Of a stretch of DNA of 64,000 nucleotides, positions 19,785 to 28,776 are shown one piece after another. Origin of the DNA: Erythrobacter sp. CCH5-A1. GTDB taxonomy: Bacteria > Pseudomonadota > Alphaproteobacteria > Sphingomonadales > Sphingomonadaceae. Within the stretch, counting starts at the first letter, position 1. Each line of letters starts with the position of its first letter. The position numbers and the translations under genes were made by a program. Below the pieces are notes generated by a model. The model searched no databases and was not told the origin of the DNA. It saw nothing but the letters and a program-made list of their open reading frames with translations. Where the stretch lies: positions 99,156 to 163,155 of the forward strand of contig NZ_LSKQ01000231.1 in NCBI RefSeq assembly GCF_001557115.1, written 5' to 3'.

Positions 19785-20008
19785 ACCTCCTCCCCCTCGC
19801 GCTCGCGGCGCTGGTGCCGGTGATGGTCGGCCCCCTGCCTGCCGAGCCGGGCAAGACACTCACCATGCACCTGTGCAACGGCGGCACGATCACGATCCCG
19901 CTGGACGACGGCGGGCCGGCGCAGAAGGGCGACTGTCACCCCAAGGGCTGCCACGCGGGCACCTGCCGCGAGAGAGACCAAACAAAACTTCCCAAACGGA
20001 CTATTTGA
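19781..20008 (+). CDS. Small exported Cys/His-containing protein at the end of the cco operon
   Basis: 75 residues from a GTG that overlaps the ccoS stop. A hydrophobic N-terminus (LLPLALAALVPVMVG) suggests a signal peptide or short helix. The rest holds HLCNGGTITIPL and a C-terminal cluster CHPKGCHAGTCRE with three Cys and two His in eleven residues, a pattern suited to metal binding. I do not recognise a family. Position at the end of an oxidase operon that includes copper delivery genes makes a role with copper or heme plausible, but this is inference. Its stop codon lies inside the candidate FNR box for hemN. Confidence 0.65.
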   Translation: MNLLPLALAALVPVMVGPLPAEPGKTLTMHLCNGGTITIPLDDGGPAQKGDCHPKGCHAGTCRERDQTKLPKRTI

Positions 20009-20018
20009 TCTCGCGCAA
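20005..20018 (+). promoter_or_regulatory. Candidate FNR/FixK box upstream of hemN
   Basis: TTGATCTCGCGCAA has a perfect left half-site and three of five bases in the right half (eight of ten). It lies 34 bases before the hemN start. hemN is a classical FNR/FixK target, which raises the weight of this imperfect site. Confidence 0.55.
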
Positions 20019-20052
20019 AGACGGGGTGCGGCGGGAACGCTCTAAGCGCCTC

Positions 20053-21363
20053 ATGTGGACATACATTCCCGAGCTGCTCGCGACCCCCGTGCCGCGCTAC
20101 ACCAGCTACCCGACCGCGGCGGACTTCGGCCCGCTGGAACACGGCGTCATCGAGCGCGCCATCGCGGGGGCGAGCGGGGACATCTCGCTCTATCTCCACA
20201 TCCCCTTCTGCGAGAAGATCTGCTTCTACTGCGGCTGCAACACCGCGGTCTCGGGCAAGCGCGCGCGGGTCGAGGCCTATCTCGCCGCGCTGCATCAGGA
20301 AATCGCGACCATCGGCAGCCTGCTCCCCCAAGGCGCGCGGGTGCGGCGCATCGCCTTGGGCGGGGGCAGCCCCAACGCGATCCTGACCGGCGAGTTTCTT
20401 GGCCTGGTCGAGGCGCTCCACGCCCACCTTCCGCTCGCCGCCCCCGAATGGTCGATCGAGCTCGACCCGCGCAGCCTCACCGCCGAATGGAGCGCGGTGC
20501 TCGGCACCACCGGCATCACCCGGGCGAGCATGGGCGTGCAGACCTTCGCCGCCCATTGCCAGAAAGCGATCGGGCGCGAGCAATCGCTCACCATGATCTG
20601 CCGCAGCACCGACTGGCTGAGGAAGGGCGGGGTCACCTCGCTCAATTTCGACCTCATGTACGGCCTCCCCCACCAGAGCGAGGCCGATCTCGAGGACAGC
20701 CTCGAGATGACCCGCAAATTGGGCGCGGACCGGATCGCGGTGTTCGGCTATGCCCATGTCCCCCACCTCGTCCCGCGCCAGACGATGATCCGCGAAGGCG
20801 ACCTGCCGGGCGCCGCGGCGCGCTTCACCATGGCGAGCGAGGCGCACCGCATCCTCACCGCGGGCGGCTATCAGGCGATCGGTTTCGATCACTTCGCCCT
20901 CCCCCACGATCCGATGGCGCGCGCGGCGCAGACCGGCAGGCTGCGGCGCAATTTCCAGGGCTTCACCGATGACCCTTCCGAGGTGCTGATCGGCATGGGC
21001 GCGAGCGCGATTCATGGCTTCCCCGGCCTCCTTGCCCAGAACGAGAAGCACACCGCGACCTATCGCCAGATGAGCGAGGCAGGGCGGCTGTCGGCCGGGC
21101 ACGGCATTGTCCGCTCGACCGAGGACCAGCGCCGCGGTGCGGTGATCGAGGCGCTGCTGTGCCGGGGCGAGGCGGTCCTGCCCGATGACCTGCTTGCCGG
21201 GGTCGCCGACCGGCTTGCCCGCTTCACCGACGAGGGCCTGGCCAGCCTGCGCGGCCGCCACCTTGCCATCGCGCCCGCCGGCCTGCCCTACGCCCGCGTA
21301 ATCGCCGCGCTGTTCGACGCCTACCGCGCCGCCGCCCCGCGCAAGTTCTCCTCGGCGATCTGA
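20053..21363 (+). CDS. hemN: Oxygen-independent coproporphyrinogen III dehydrogenase
   Basis: 436 residues, a radical-SAM enzyme that converts coproporphyrinogen III to protoporphyrinogen IX without oxygen, supplying heme for the cbb3 oxidase at low oxygen. The cluster motif in HIPFCEKICFYCGC gives CxxxCxxC, with the additional Cys of HemN. Upstream PVPRYTSYPTAADF is the HemN-type N-terminal trip-wire sequence, and GGGSPNAI and SIELDPRSL are SAM and substrate elements. HemN rather than HemW is supported by the length and the TSYPTA motif. The true start is the ATG at 20053; the frame extends upstream, but that part overlaps ccoS and the small gene. Confidence 0.94.
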   Translation: MWTYIPELLATPVPRYTSYPTAADFGPLEHGVIERAIAGASGDISLYLHIPFCEKICFYCGCNTAVSGKRARVEAYLAALHQEIATIGSLLPQGARVRRIALGGGSPNAILTGEFLGLVEALHAHLPLAAPEWSIELDPRSLTAEWSAVLGTTGITRASMGVQTFAAHCQKAIGREQSLTMICRSTDWLRKGGVTSLNFDLMYGLPHQSEADLEDSLEMTRKLGADRIAVFGYAHVPHLVPRQTMIREGDLPGAAARFTMASEAHRILTAGGYQAIGFDHFALPHDPMARAAQTGRLRRNFQGFTDDPSEVLIGMGASAIHGFPGLLAQNEKHTATYRQMSEAGRLSAGHGIVRSTEDQRRGAVIEALLCRGEAVLPDDLLAGVADRLARFTDEGLASLRGRHLAIAPAGLPYARVIAALFDAYRAAAPRKFSSAI

Positions 21364-21484
21364 GCGCCTCTCCCCCCTGACGGTCTGCCATGGAAGCGCC
21401 ATGATTTCGGCAGATGGTGATGCCGCAAATCGACAAGCGAGGAGCACACGGGGCGCGTATAGTCACGATCAGGGGGGAATCATC

Positions 21485-22840
21485 ATGGCAGTTACCGATC
21501 ACGTCGACCTCAATGGCTTCATGGAGGGCGTCAAGAAGCGCAATCCGCACCAGCCCGAATTCGTCCAGGCGGTCCAGGAAGTGGCCGAGGACATCTTTGA
21601 ATTCATGGAGGACAAGGAGGAATATCACTCCCAGCAGATCCTCCGCCGCATCGCCGAGCCCGACCGCGTGGTGTCCTTCCGGGTGTGCTGGGAAGACGAT
21701 GCCGGCAACATCCGCGTCCAGCGCGGCTGGCGCGTCCAGAACAACAACGCGATCGGCCCCTACAAGGGCGGGATCCGCTTCCACCCGAGCGTGACCGAGT
21801 CGGTCCTGAAGTTCCTCGCCTTCGAGCAGACCTTCAAGAACGCACTGACCGGCCTGCCGATGGGCGGCGGCAAGGGCGGCAGCAACTTCAATCCCAAGGG
21901 CAAGAGCGTGCGCGAGATCATGCGCTTCTGCCAGAGCTTCATGACCGAGCTCTACCGCCACATCGGCGCCGACATCGATGTGCCCGCGGGCGATATCGGC
22001 GTGGGCGGGCGCGAAATCGGCTTCATGTTCGGCCAGTACAAGCGCATCACCAACAACTTCACCGGCGTTTTGACCGGCAAGGGGCTGGAATGGGGCGGGT
22101 CTCTGATCCGCACCGAGGCGACCGGATACGGCGCGGTCTATTTCCTCGCCAACATGCTGGCGACCAAGGACGAGGACCTCGTCGGCAAGACCGCGGTGAT
22201 CTCGGGCTCGGGCAACGTCGCCACGCACGCGGCGGAGAAGATCGTCCAGCTCGGCGGCAAGGTGCTGACCCTGTCGGACAGCGGCGGCTTCATCCATGAC
22301 CCTGACGGGATCACCCAAGAGAAGATCAACTGGGTCAAGGAGCACAAGACCCACCGCCGCGGCCGGATCGAAGAATATGTCGAGGCCTTCCCCAGCGCGA
22401 CCTTCCATGCGGGCAAGACCCCGTGGGGCGTGCCCTGCGACGTTGCGCTGCCCTGCGCGACGCAGAACGAGCTGCTCGGCGAGGACGCGAAGACGCTGGT
22501 GGCGAACGGCTGCCGCGCGGTGAGCGAAGGCGCGAACATGCCGACCGATCTCGACGGGGTGCACACCTTCAAGCACGCCAAGATCCTCTACGCCCCGGGC
22601 AAGGCCTCGAACGCGGGCGGCGTCGCGGTCTCGGGCCTCGAGATGAGCCAGAATTCCGAACGCCGTTCGTGGAAGGAGGACGAGCTCCAGCAGATGCTCA
22701 AGGACATCATGTCGGGCATCCACGATTCCTGCATCAGGTATGGCGATCAGGGCGGCGGCTATATCGACTATGTGAAGGGCGCGAATATCGCCGGCTTCAA
22801 GAAGGTCGCCGACGCGATGCTGGCCTTCGGGGTGGTGTAG
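21485..22840 (+). CDS. gdhA: Glutamate dehydrogenase (hexameric, NADP-type)
   Basis: 451 residues, the size of hexameric GDH-50. A strong site AGGGGGGA precedes the ATG by six bases. Catalytic blocks: GWRVQNNNAIGPYKGGIRFHPSV, LPMGGGKGGSNFNPKG with the catalytic Lys, and PAGDIGVGGREIGFMFGQYKR. The Rossmann domain begins at VISGSGNVATHAAEK. It makes glutamate from 2-oxoglutarate and ammonium in the cytosol. The GSGNVA pattern and overall likeness to bacterial biosynthetic enzymes favour NADP. A large hairpin follows the stop. Confidence 0.95.
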   Translation: MAVTDHVDLNGFMEGVKKRNPHQPEFVQAVQEVAEDIFEFMEDKEEYHSQQILRRIAEPDRVVSFRVCWEDDAGNIRVQRGWRVQNNNAIGPYKGGIRFHPSVTESVLKFLAFEQTFKNALTGLPMGGGKGGSNFNPKGKSVREIMRFCQSFMTELYRHIGADIDVPAGDIGVGGREIGFMFGQYKRITNNFTGVLTGKGLEWGGSLIRTEATGYGAVYFLANMLATKDEDLVGKTAVISGSGNVATHAAEKIVQLGGKVLTLSDSGGFIHDPDGITQEKINWVKEHKTHRRGRIEEYVEAFPSATFHAGKTPWGVPCDVALPCATQNELLGEDAKTLVANGCRAVSEGANMPTDLDGVHTFKHAKILYAPGKASNAGGVAVSGLEMSQNSERRSWKEDELQQMLKDIMSGIHDSCIRYGDQGGGYIDYVKGANIAGFKKVADAMLAFGVV

Positions 22841-22860
22841 CCATCAGGCCGCAAGGAAGC

Positions 22861-22892
22861 GGGCTCCGCGCGGCCTGCGCGCGGAGCCCTTG
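22861..22892. terminator. Bidirectional hairpin between gdhA and the tandem-TetR gene
   Basis: Twelve-base perfect stem GGGCTCCGCGCG (22861-22872) and its complement (22878-22889) with a five-base loop, followed by TTGT. It lies 20 bases after gdhA and directly against the convergent regulator's stop codon, so it probably ends both transcripts. Confidence 0.65.
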
Positions 22893-24116
22893 TCACGTTC
22901 TGGGAAGGAACGAGCGCAGCGCGGCCTCGGCCGCAGCGCGCTGGGCTTCGGGAGGATCGGCGGCGTGGGCCGCGCGGTGGCCGATGCCCCTCAGGATCGC
23001 CGAGAAGGCCGCGACCAGCGAGGCGGGCGGCACCTCGCCGCCGAGGAGCTGCGTGAGCGCCCAGGTGCCGCTCGGGTCCTCCATCGATCGTACCACGCCG
23101 CGCAAAGGCGCATGGTCGGCGCCGTTGTAGATCGCCCGCTCGATCTCGTCATAGGCGGCCAGCACCGGCTGGCTCCCCGCAAGCACCGCGTCGAGCATGA
23201 TCGTGAGCATCTCTTCGGGCGCGAAGCGCTGGGCCTGGAACTGCTCGGGATCTCCGCCCAGCGCCTCGCGCTCGTACAGCCGGTGGAGCGCGAGCGCGAG
23301 CAGCTGGCTCTTGGTTCCGACCAGGTGGACGACCTTGCCGAGCGTCACGCCCGCGCGTGCGGCCACGGCGCGGAAGGTGACCCCGGCGTGGCCCTGTGCG
23401 GCCAGCAGATCGGCGGCCGCCTCGGCAAGCCCCGCGCGCTCGCCCGCACCCGGCTTGACCGGCTCGCGGTATTCGGCGCGCGCGACTGCGCGGTGCGCGG
23501 TGCGCACGCCCTCATCCCCGAGACGCCGCGCGCCGAGCCAGGCCACGAGCGCGGTGGTGGTCTCCTCGAGCAAGGCGCGGTCGATCACCGGGTTCCAGAC
23601 GAGAAGGTGCCGCGCGCCCTCGCCATGCGCGTAGCAGGCGACCGCATCGGCATGATCGCCGAGGCCGATCAGCGCGGCGAGCCGGGTCCAGAACTCGCGG
23701 TGGCTGCGCTCCCATTCCGGCCCCGGCGCATGACGCGCGGCCATGGCGAGCGGGCGCTGGAGCGCGGCCCAGTCGGCGATGGTGGCGGTGATGACGGCGG
23801 CCTGCAAGGCGGGTGTGACCGTCACCTGCGCAAGTGGCGCGAGCACTGCCAGCCGCCCTGCCATCCATCCCTCCGCCTGGGTGAGGGCAGTGGCCGAGGC
23901 AGCAGCGTACAAACGTTCCATATCACCAAAGTGATAGTGGATCGCGGCCTGCGCCGAGCGCGCCTCGTGGACCAGCGCGCGGACGGAGATCTGGTCGATC
24001 GGCATCGCGGCCCACATTCCGAGCAATGCGTCAATCAGGCGTAATTCTGTCGGTTTCGCGGCAGTTTCACGTCTGCAATCTAACCGTATCGCGACAATTT
24101 CCTGTGTCTTCCCCAT
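22893..24116 (-). CDS. Tandem TetR-type regulator (two TetR units in one chain)
   Basis: 407 residues, twice the usual TetR length. The first DNA-binding unit is about 23-70 (LIDALLGMWAAMPIDQISVRALVHEA ... HYHFGDMERLY), the second about 205-255 (LAEAAADLLAAQGHAGVTFRAVAARAGV ... HLVGTKSQLL). Each is followed by a helical ligand/dimer domain. The ATG at 24116 is preferred; an in-frame start at 24176 would add 20 residues and cover the intergenic inverted repeat. The second HTH follows the TetR pattern well; the first is more divergent. The gene is divergent from the TonB receptor operon by 119 bases, so it is probably its repressor. One chain may work as an internal pseudo-dimer. Confidence 0.85.
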   Translation of the reverse strand: MGKTQEIVAIRLDCRRETAAKPTELRLIDALLGMWAAMPIDQISVRALVHEARSAQAAIHYHFGDMERLYAAASATALTQAEGWMAGRLAVLAPLAQVTVTPALQAAVITATIADWAALQRPLAMAARHAPGPEWERSHREFWTRLAALIGLGDHADAVACYAHGEGARHLLVWNPVIDRALLEETTTALVAWLGARRLGDEGVRTAHRAVARAEYREPVKPGAGERAGLAEAAADLLAAQGHAGVTFRAVAARAGVTLGKVVHLVGTKSQLLALALHRLYEREALGGDPEQFQAQRFAPEEMLTIMLDAVLAGSQPVLAAYDEIERAIYNGADHAPLRGVVRSMEDPSGTWALTQLLGGEVPPASLVAAFSAILRGIGHRAAHAADPPEAQRAAAEAALRSFLPRT

Positions 24117-24178
24117 GGAAACGCAACACCTTCGCTCATCTCGGCATGCATCGGGCCGCTGCCGGGCCTTTGTCACAT

Positions 24179-24194
24179 CGCTTACTTACAAGCG
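24179..24194. promoter_or_regulatory. Candidate operator for the tandem-TetR regulator
   Basis: Inverted repeat CGCTT (24179-24183) and AAGCG (24190-24194) separated by six bases, centred in the 119-base gap between the divergent regulator and TonB-receptor genes. The arms are short and were found by eye, so this is a candidate only. Confidence 0.35.
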
Positions 24195-24235
24195 TTCTAA
24201 CCCCACCCCGAATCCGATCAAGGGGGCGATTGTCG

Positions 24236-26827
24236 ATGTTCACCGATACCATTCGTTTCACGCGCAATTTCTGGCTCGCCGGCGCAGGCCTGACCGCGCT
24301 CGCCATCGCCGCGCCCTTGCAGGCCCAGGACAATGCCGCCGAAGAGCTCGCAGCCGAGGACGTCAACGAGATCATCGTCACCGGCTCGATCCGCGGCTCG
24401 CTCGAGAACGCGACCGAGACCAAGCGCCAGGCGGTGAACCTCGTCGATGTCGCCACCGCCGACTCGGTCGGCCGCTTCCCGGATGAAAACGTCGCCGCCG
24501 CCCTCGCCCGCCTGCCGGGTGTCGCAGTGCAGCTCGACCAGGGCCAGGCGCGCTACATCCAGGTGCGCGGTGCGCCGAACCGCTGGACTTCGGTGAGCAT
24601 CGACGGCCTGCCCCAGACCGGCACCGACGAAGGCGGCGGCGAGCGCGCCTTCCGCTTCGATGCGGTGCCCGCCGTTCTGCTCCAGCAGCTGGTGGTCAAC
24701 AAGACCCTCACCCCCGACATCACGGCCGAGGCGATCACCGCGCTGGTCGATCTCCAGACCTTCTCGCCGATCGATGACGGCAAGGCCGGCTTCGGCGTCA
24801 CCGGCGATGCGGGCTACGGGCTGATGAGCCTCGGCGAAGGCCAGCAGCGCTCGGGCTCGCTGCGCGTGTCGTGGACCAATGACCGCGTCGGCTTCGCGCT
24901 GGGCGGCTCGCACTACCTGCGCGATCAGGTCACCGACAACCGCGAGGCGGGCTACGACGCCAACGGCATTCCGATCGATATCGACATCCGCAACTACGAG
25001 CTGCGCCGTCAGAACAACGGCCTGTTCGGCGCCTTCGAGTTCCGCCCGTCGAACGATCTCAAGTTCTTCGTGACCGGCATCTTCACCGAATTCCGCGACC
25101 GCGAGGAACGCCACGCCTACGAGATCGAGATCGGCGAGGCCGCCGCGCGCGGCACCCGCGGGTTGCTGACCGGCAGCCTCGACAACGTCTCGATCACCAC
25201 CAACTACAATGACGGTCTCTACATCAACCAGAACTACATCGGTTCGGCCGGGTTCGACTGGCAGACCGACGAGGCGGGCCTCAAGGGCATCATCGGCTAC
25301 ACCCGCACCGAGAACACCACCGATCTGCCGCTGATCCAGTCCTCGATCCGCGGGGTCAGCGTCGACTATGACCGCACCGCCGACGCGCGCTTCCCGGTCG
25401 TGCGGCTGTTCCGCACCGTCAACACCGCCGGCGTGTTCTCGCGCGGGGCGGAGCTGACCGCGATCCCGATCACCGAGCAGAACCTGCCGCGCACCGTGCT
25501 GATCCCGATCGTCCAGGGCGTGACGTCGGATGCCTATTCGGGCCGGCTCGATGGCTGGAAGCAGCTTGGCGACGTCAAGCTTTCGGGCGGGCTCTATGCG
25601 ACCAAGCGCGACATCAGCGGCAACAACATCGGCATCGGCGGCGTGGTGTCGCTCGCGGCGACCGGGTTCAACCCCAACGGCTTTGCCACCGACCGGGCAT
25701 GGGACACCCAGTTCCCGCTCGGCGTGAGCATCAACTACGTCGATACGAAGGCGATGAACCGCTCGCTGCAGGAAGCGCTCGCGCGCAACAATATCAACCC
25801 GGCCAATTTCGTGCTGCCGACCTCGTTCTACGATCAGGAAGAGCGCATCTACGCCGGCTACGTGATGGCGCAGTGGAATTCGGGCCCGCTGCAGGTGGTC
25901 GCCGGGGTGCGCGCCGAACAGTACGAGATCGACAATGCCGGGACCGTGCTGGTCGGCGCGGTCCGGACGCCGCTCGCAGTCTCGCAGGATTTCTTCGACC
26001 TCTTCCCCAGCCTCAACATCCGCTACGAGGCGACCGACAAGCTGGTGCTGCGCCTCGGCGGACAGCGCGGTGTCTCGCGCCCGGCCTATGCCGCGATCCG
26101 CGTCGGCGCCTCGATCAGCGACACCGCCGCGACGATCAGCGGCGGCAACCCCTTCCTCACCCCCGAATACACCTGGGGTCTGGACGTGTCGGCCGAATAT
26201 TACTTCGCCAGCAACGGCATCGCTTCGGTCACGGGCTTCCATCGCTGGGTCGAGGATGTGCTCTACCAGAGCCAGCAGCGGGTCGGTTCGGACCTTTACG
26301 ACAGCAATGGCATCGACCGGTCCAACTACCTGCTCGGGTCGACGTTCAACGGCGAGAGCGGCAAGCTCTACGGGGTCGAATTCAACATCGAGACCCAGTT
26401 CGATTTCCTCCCCGGCGCGCTTGCAGGGTTCGGGGTGCAAGGCAACCTCACGCTGCTCGGCGGCGATTTCGATGCGCGCAATGCGGCCGGCCAGATCGAG
26501 ACCTTCGCGTTCCAGGGCCTGTCGGACACGGTGCTCAACGCCTCGGTGTTCTACGAATATGCCGGCCTGTCGCTGCGGGTCGCCTACCAGAAGCGTTCGG
26601 ACTTCCTCGACACCCTGGGCGGGCTTGGCGCGGGCGAGTTCCGGCAGGGCTTCGAGAACCTCGATGTCACCGCGCGCTATGCGATAACGCCGAACATCAC
26701 CCTGTTCGCCGATCTCGCCAACCTGACCGACGAGACCTATGTCGCCTACGAAGGCTCGCCCGCGACGCCATCGGAAGTCGAACGGATCGGCGAGCGCTAT
26801 CTGTTCGGCGTGCGCTTCAACTTCTGA
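24236..26827 (+). CDS. TonB-dependent outer-membrane receptor
   Basis: 863 residues. Signal peptide ends at PLQAQD. The plug domain (about 40-170) has EIIVTGSIRGSLENATETKRQAV, SVGRFPDENVAAALARLPGV and YIQVRGAPNRW. This is the subgroup common in Caulobacter and sphingomonads, whose characterised members often import sugars or other organic solutes rather than siderophores. The rest is a 22-strand barrel ending in GVRFNF with terminal Phe. The start is the ATG at 24236. Downstream genes encode an exported SurE nucleotidase and a lipoprotein phosphatase, so the cargo may be a phosphorylated metabolite or its dephosphorylated product. Regulation is probably by the divergent tandem-TetR protein. 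Confidence 0.92.
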   Translation: MFTDTIRFTRNFWLAGAGLTALAIAAPLQAQDNAAEELAAEDVNEIIVTGSIRGSLENATETKRQAVNLVDVATADSVGRFPDENVAAALARLPGVAVQLDQGQARYIQVRGAPNRWTSVSIDGLPQTGTDEGGGERAFRFDAVPAVLLQQLVVNKTLTPDITAEAITALVDLQTFSPIDDGKAGFGVTGDAGYGLMSLGEGQQRSGSLRVSWTNDRVGFALGGSHYLRDQVTDNREAGYDANGIPIDIDIRNYELRRQNNGLFGAFEFRPSNDLKFFVTGIFTEFRDREERHAYEIEIGEAAARGTRGLLTGSLDNVSITTNYNDGLYINQNYIGSAGFDWQTDEAGLKGIIGYTRTENTTDLPLIQSSIRGVSVDYDRTADARFPVVRLFRTVNTAGVFSRGAELTAIPITEQNLPRTVLIPIVQGVTSDAYSGRLDGWKQLGDVKLSGGLYATKRDISGNNIGIGGVVSLAATGFNPNGFATDRAWDTQFPLGVSINYVDTKAMNRSLQEALARNNINPANFVLPTSFYDQEERIYAGYVMAQWNSGPLQVVAGVRAEQYEIDNAGTVLVGAVRTPLAVSQDFFDLFPSLNIRYEATDKLVLRLGGQRGVSRPAYAAIRVGASISDTAATISGGNPFLTPEYTWGLDVSAEYYFASNGIASVTGFHRWVEDVLYQSQQRVGSDLYDSNGIDRSNYLLGSTFNGESGKLYGVEFNIETQFDFLPGALAGFGVQGNLTLLGGDFDARNAAGQIETFAFQGLSDTVLNASVFYEYAGLSLRVAYQKRSDFLDTLGGLGAGEFRQGFENLDVTARYAITPNITLFADLANLTDETYVAYEGSPATPSEVERIGERYLFGVRFNF

Positions 26828-26846
26828 CCATTCGAGAGGACCAGCC

Positions 26847-27854
26847 ATGGCCATCCGGACCACCCTGCTTGCTGCCGCCGCGTGCCTTGCGCTCGGTGCC
26901 GCCACCGCGGCCGAGGCACGCAACATCGTCCTCACCAACGACGATGGGCTCACCAGCAATGTCGTCGCGCTTTACGAGGCGCTGAAGGCGGCGGGGCATG
27001 ACGTGGTGGTGTCGGTGCCGTGCCAGAACCAGTCCGGACAGGGCGCGGCGCTGGGGATCGCGCGGCCGATCGCGCCGCTCACGGCCCCCTGCCTCAACGA
27101 TGCCGCCGAGGCCGGGGCACCGGGCGCGGGACCGATGACCCGCAAGGGGTTGCCGGGAGAGGGCCGCGACTTCTACTATGTCGACGGCACGCCGGTCGCC
27201 TCGCTGCTCCACGGGGTCGAGGTGGTTGCCATGGCGCGCTGGGGCAAGGCGCCCGATCTGGTGCTCTCGGGCCCCAATGAAGGGCAGAACGTGGGCGCGA
27301 TCATCCTGTCATCGGGCACGGTCAGCGCGGCGCAGGTGGCCGCGGTGATCGGCATTCCGGCGATCGCGCTGAGTGCCGGGGCGGGCACCGAGGCGGCAAG
27401 CCTCGACAATCCGCAGTCCGATGAGGTCGCCCGCCGCTCGGTCGAGCTGGTCGCCCATCTCGAGACGCGCGCCAAGGGCGGGGCGCTGCTGCCCGCCGGC
27501 CTTGCGCTCAACGTCAACTTCCCTGACCGGCTGGAGGGCGCGCGCTGGCAGCTGTCCGAGATCGGCACCTACAACGCCTACAAGGTCGGCTTTGTCGCCA
27601 ACATGGCCACCAGTGCCTCGCCGGTGATGCAGATGATGGCGAAATCGCGCGGGGGAGAGCTTCCGCCGTTTCCCGGCGTGAGCTTCGACATCAACACCGC
27701 CGCGCCTTCCCCTGAGCAGATGGACGATGAGAGCGTCGTCTACCGCAAGGCGATCGCCGTGAGCCCGATGCAGGCGGGCTATGCCTATCCGGCCGGGACC
27801 GGGGTGCTGACCAGCGAGCAGCTGGCCGCTCTGCTGCCGAAGCCGGGAGAATAG
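26847..27854 (+). CDS. SurE-type 5'/3'-nucleotidase with a signal peptide (periplasmic)
   Basis: 335 residues. Residues 1-25 form a Sec signal peptide (AIRTTLLAAAACLALGAATAAEA), which is unusual because classical SurE is cytosolic. The mature protein starts with the metal motif NIVLTNDDG (Asp pair) and continues with VVVSVPCQNQSGQGAA, DFYYVDGTPVASLLHGV and LVLSGPNEGQNVG, the SurE active-site blocks. The family hydrolyses phosphomonoesters of nucleosides and short polyphosphates. It lies 19 bases after the TonB receptor and three bases before the phosphatase gene, so it is likely to work in the periplasm on phosphoesters brought in by that receptor. Confidence 0.88.
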   Translation: MAIRTTLLAAAACLALGAATAAEARNIVLTNDDGLTSNVVALYEALKAAGHDVVVSVPCQNQSGQGAALGIARPIAPLTAPCLNDAAEAGAPGAGPMTRKGLPGEGRDFYYVDGTPVASLLHGVEVVAMARWGKAPDLVLSGPNEGQNVGAIILSSGTVSAAQVAAVIGIPAIALSAGAGTEAASLDNPQSDEVARRSVELVAHLETRAKGGALLPAGLALNVNFPDRLEGARWQLSEIGTYNAYKVGFVANMATSASPVMQMMAKSRGGELPPFPGVSFDINTAAPSPEQMDDESVVYRKAIAVSPMQAGYAYPAGTGVLTSEQLAALLPKPGE

Positions 27855-27857
27855 ACG

Positions 27858-28769
27858 ATGCGCGCGCCCGCCTTGCTGCTGCCGCTTGCCGCCTTCGCGC
27901 TTCTGCCGGGCTGCAAGGAAGCCGGCACGCCTGACACAGCGATCACTGCAAGCCGCGATCCGATTGCCGTCAACGCGGCCGCGATAAAGGACCCGCGCCG
28001 GGTGCTGCCGCTCGAGGGCGGGGTCAATTTCCGCGACCTCGGCGGCTACATGACCGCTGATGGCCGGGTGACCAAGTGGGAGGTGCTTTACCGCGCCGGA
28101 TCCCCTGCGGGCCTGACGGCCAAGGACCAGGCCGAACTCGCCCGCCGCGGCATCCGCACCGTGTGCGACCTGCGCGCCACCGAAGAACGCAAGGCCGAAC
28201 CCAATCCCTTTGTCGCCGCCAACGGCGACGTCACCTACTGGACGCGCGACTATGCCGCCGATGCGGGCGATCTCATGAAGGTGCTGGGCGGGCCCGATGC
28301 GAGCGCGGAAAAATCACGCGCGGCGATGATCGGCCTTTACCGCACGCTGCCCGAACAGCAGGCCCCCGCCTTCCGCCAGATGTTTGCCTACCTCGCCGAG
28401 GGCAAGGTGCCGCTCGCTTTCAATTGCTCGGCCGGCAAGGACCGCACCGGCACGGCCGCGGCGCTGGTGCTGACCCTGCTCGGCGTGCCGCGCGAGACGG
28501 TGAAGGCCGATTACGCGCTGTCGGACGATCTGGTCGATTACATGGCGAAGCTGTCCGAGGGCCCGAAGGACGGCCCCTACGCGGCGCTCGCCCGTCTGCC
28601 GCGCGAGGTGGTCGCCCCGCTTATGGCCTCGGATCCCGCCTATATCGAGGCTGCGCTTGACGCCATGGCGGCCAAGCACGGTTCGGTCGATGCATACATC
28701 GTCGAAGAACTGGGTGTCACACCGGCGATGAAGCAGGCGATCATCGCCAACCTCACGGACCCGGCCTGA
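27858..28769 (+). CDS. Lipoprotein tyrosine/dual-specificity phosphatase (Y_phosphatase3 type)
   Basis: 303 residues. Lipobox LLPGC with Cys19 predicts a lipid anchor facing the periplasm. The core has GGVNFRDLGGYMTADG, the entry motif of this PTP-like family, and VLYRAGSPAGLTAKD. The P-loop FNCSAGKDRTGT carries the CX5R nucleophile and Arg (about 190-196), with Asn in place of the more common His before Cys, as in other members. The family includes Tyr-phosphatases and inositol or phosphoinositide phosphatases. With exported SurE and a TonB receptor in the same operon, a small organic phosphate is a more likely substrate than phosphoproteins. Confidence 0.88.
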   Translation: MRAPALLLPLAAFALLPGCKEAGTPDTAITASRDPIAVNAAAIKDPRRVLPLEGGVNFRDLGGYMTADGRVTKWEVLYRAGSPAGLTAKDQAELARRGIRTVCDLRATEERKAEPNPFVAANGDVTYWTRDYAADAGDLMKVLGGPDASAEKSRAAMIGLYRTLPEQQAPAFRQMFAYLAEGKVPLAFNCSAGKDRTGTAAALVLTLLGVPRETVKADYALSDDLVDYMAKLSEGPKDGPYAALARLPREVVAPLMASDPAYIEAALDAMAAKHGSVDAYIVEELGVTPAMKQAIIANLTDPA

Positions 28770-28776
28770 GGGCCCG

